In this document: piece by piece, positions 62,524 to 64,000 of the stretch
How the letters are laid out: the number at the start of each line of letters is the position of its first letter
Position numbering within the stretch: the stretch's first letter is position 1
Assembly (NCBI GenBank): GCA_017992695.1
Contig: JAGOOC010000002.1
Span: 1-64,000 of the forward strand
Direction of reading: 5' to 3'
DNA: 64,000 nt
DNA from: Bacteroides sp.
GTDB lineage: Bacteria; Bacteroidota; Bacteroidia; Bacteroidales; Bacteroidaceae
Position numbers and translations under genes: made by a program
Notes under the pieces: model-generated
The model's input: the letters and a program-made list of their open reading frames with translations, nothing else
What the model was told of the DNA's origin: nothing
Databases searched by the model: none

Positions 62524-64000
62524 TTACCGGATGTCGGTAAGCGGAATAGTGGTGCAGGCGTTGGGCGCCCGTATTCTCAAGAAGTGGGTCAAGGTGGGCG
62601 CAAGGCGATCAATTGTTACCGGTGTTTGTATAACAGCCGGTTTCACTGAGCTTCCCAAGAAAATGAGTGGAGTAGGGATATGTGCATTGCGCACAACGTT
62701 ATTTTCGGTGTTTTGTTCGTCTACAATGGTCCAGCCGGGCAGTACATCAATCAGCAAATCGCCCGAGCGTTTACGGTGAAATCCGTTGCGTATCCGGCCA
62801 ATCTCCGGAGTCCATGCACCCAGCAACAAGCGGTTGGCCGAATAGACTTCGTTTACACCGCTAAACTGAATCAGGAAATCAGCAGATTTATCCTGTATCT
62901 CCTTTACGTTCAGTTGCTTTTGTTCAATTAACTTGTGATTCAGGTAAATTTGAAGCTCGTCATATGCCTCCACGTACTGTCCCTCGCCGTACGAGGCTGT
63001 CAGATACATGTTGAGCAGCGCAGCGCAGCGCTTCATGTGAAACTCTCCGCCGGGTATGCGGTATAGCCCCTGATCGGGCCCGTCATTATCGACATATCCG
63101 GTCGAAGTGATAAAGAAGATCACGTTGTGCAAGCCTACCCTTTTCTCAATCAATTCCAATAGCGAGGCTACACTCTGATCGAGGCGCACGTAAGTGTCGA
63201 TGAGCTCCATGGCACACTCTTTCGATGTTTTGCGGTCGTAGTTGCCCGCATAATAGGTGAGCGAAAGCAGGTCGGGTAGTTCGTCTTTTCCGATGGAGCT
63301 GTTATCAAATAACTCTTTTGCCAATGCATTGACTTCGTCATTCACGAAAGGGCTGGTGATAAATCGTCGGTACTTGTTTCTTCGATTATCATCCATGTTG
63401 TATTTAAACGCGTCATTTCTCCACTCCGGAAGAAACGTATATTTTTCTACCGGATGTACCGGTGTCCATATCAAATCTTTGATGCGAAAATCGATCGATT
63501 TCCGTTCGTTGTATTGGCTTACCCACCAAGGAAATTCCGTATAGTAGGTTGTGCTACACCATTTTCCTGTGTTTGGATTGAGCCAGTAAGCCCCGTTTCC
63601 GGAGTGTCCGGCTGCAAGAATGGCAGCATCACGAGAAGGTGCAATGGCGTATACCATCCCTTGGTTGCGGGTAGCTATTCGCAATTCATCGCCAATGGTC
63701 GAGGTCAACAGTTGCGAAGGCGAACTGTTTTCATCGGTAAAGTTACCCATAAAGTTGGGGTCATCTACACTTTCAATGGCTCGCAGGGTGTTTATATTCA
63801 ACCATTTGTTACCAACAATGCCATTCATTGAAGGGGTAGTCCCCGTGTAAATGGCTGCTATGGCCGATGATCTATCTATATTTTTAAATGGGTACTCGGC
63901 AATACGATACACGCATCCCTCTCTCCAGAGACGCTTGAATCCTTTTTCGCCGTATAAAGAAGAGAAAGCTTCTAGATAATCCGTACGCAGCTGATCGATC
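62524..64000 (-). CDS. Alkaline phosphatase/phosphodiesterase superfamily protein, 5' end outside window
   Basis: The frame is open to the right edge, so the start codon is not in the window; a GTG at 63912 is not the start, because sense sequence continues upstream as DQLRTDYLEAFSSLYGEKGF. About 491 residues are present. Features are SAIAAIYTGTTPSMNGIVGN (the nucleophile Thr/Ser loop of the superfamily), AAILAAGHSGNGAYWLN, LSLTYYAGNYDRK and a C-terminal IFLGSSVKPAVIQTPVTID. This is the PglZ/type I phosphodiesterase group, similar to the Bacteroidetes PafA-type phosphatases. The metal ligands cannot all be assigned because the N terminus is missing. A signal peptide is expected. Directly upstream of secA. 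Confidence 0.85.
   Translation of the reverse strand, partial: IDQLRTDYLEAFSSLYGEKGFKRLWREGCVYRIAEYPFKNIDRSSAIAAIYTGTTPSMNGIVGNKWLNINTLRAIESVDDPNFMGNFTDENSSPSQLLTSTIGDELRIATRNQGMVYAIAPSRDAAILAAGHSGNGAYWLNPNTGKWCSTTYYTEFPWWVSQYNERKSIDFRIKDLIWTPVHPVEKYTFLPEWRNDAFKYNMDDNRRNKYRRFITSPFVNDEVNALAKELFDNSSIGKDELPDLLSLTYYAGNYDRKTSKECAMELIDTYVRLDQSVASLLELIEKRVGLHNVIFFITSTGYVDNDGPDQGLYRIPGGEFHMKRCAALLNMYLTASYGEGQYVEAYDELQIYLNHKLIEQKQLNVKEIQDKSADFLIQFSGVNEVYSANRLLLGAWTPEIGRIRNGFHRKRSGDLLIDVLPGWTIVDEQNTENNVVRNAHIPTPLIFLGSSVKPAVIQTPVTIDRLAPTLTHFLRIRAPNACTTIPLTDIR

Noticed and set aside
1..64000. tRNA, rRNA, insertion sequences or prophage
   Set aside because: No cloverleaf-like or rRNA segments were recognised in the gaps, and no transposase, integrase or phage structural gene is present.

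Overview
The window looks like chromosomal DNA of a gut-type Bacteroidales bacterium, most likely Bacteroides or a close relative. The evidence is the promoter type (-7 box TAnnTTTG, with a TTTG-like -33 box about 19-21 nt upstream), a SusC/SusD polysaccharide-utilisation locus, typical Bacteroidetes families (DUF4836, DUF5686, DUF3810, DUF5063, type III glutamine synthetase, a long SecA with a SEC-C tail) and a CRISPR array with 47-nt repeats of the type II-C kind. I see no insertion sequence, rRNA or tRNA. The species cannot be told from the sequence.

Layout. 1-761: the end of a CRISPR array running off the left edge; its cas genes are not in the window. 903-1430: an Xre-type regulator with its own operator, followed by about 560 nt with no gene but with a perfect 56-bp palindrome. 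1996-7945 (minus): an operon of a nucleoside-type MFS permease, a DUF151 nuclease, RsmE, a DUF4836 lipoprotein and a small ABC transporter. 8055-8134: a candidate small RNA. 8251-10743 (minus): DUF5063, a 3'-5' exonuclease and an rRNA methyltransferase. 10848-14975 (plus): ftsK, a LolA-like gene, trxB. 15180-18370 (minus): a Crp-type regulator and a GH20 hexosaminidase. 18565-19231: a HigB/RelE-type toxin-antitoxin pair. 19401-21590: glnN. 21864-28479 (plus): a DUF5686 protein, rpsA, RNase Z, and a sigma factor with two small envelope genes.

28584-43518 is a mucin/host-glycan locus: a GH20, a divergent ECF sigma factor and FecR anti-sigma, SusC with an N-terminal STN signalling domain, SusD, a DUF1735/discoidin lipoprotein, an M60-like (mucinase-type) metalloprotease and a DUF3472 protein. 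The likely circuit is that glycan bound by SusCD is signalled through the STN domain and FecR to the ECF sigma factor, which induces the operon.

43654-48343: mazG, DUF3810 and valS. 48421-57435 is a second glycan region that is decaying in places. It holds an ECF sigma gene split at a 7-base homopolymer, a choloylglycine-hydrolase-family enzyme, gene remnants, one intact sulfatase, one sulfatase with a single TAG stop, an unusual GH20-endonuclease/phosphatase fusion and a GH16 lipoprotein. These activities fit stepwise attack on sulfated, N-acetylhexosamine-rich O-glycans. 57444-64000: an acidic protein, a DUF6340 lipoprotein, secA and an alkaline-phosphatase-family gene that runs off the right edge.

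Most notable points: each CRISPR repeat contains a good Bacteroidetes promoter on the minus strand; the GH20-EEP fusion; the two gene disruptions (homopolymer frameshift and single nonsense codon); a stem-loop present twice with a compensatory base change; the perfect palindrome; and the small-RNA candidate.
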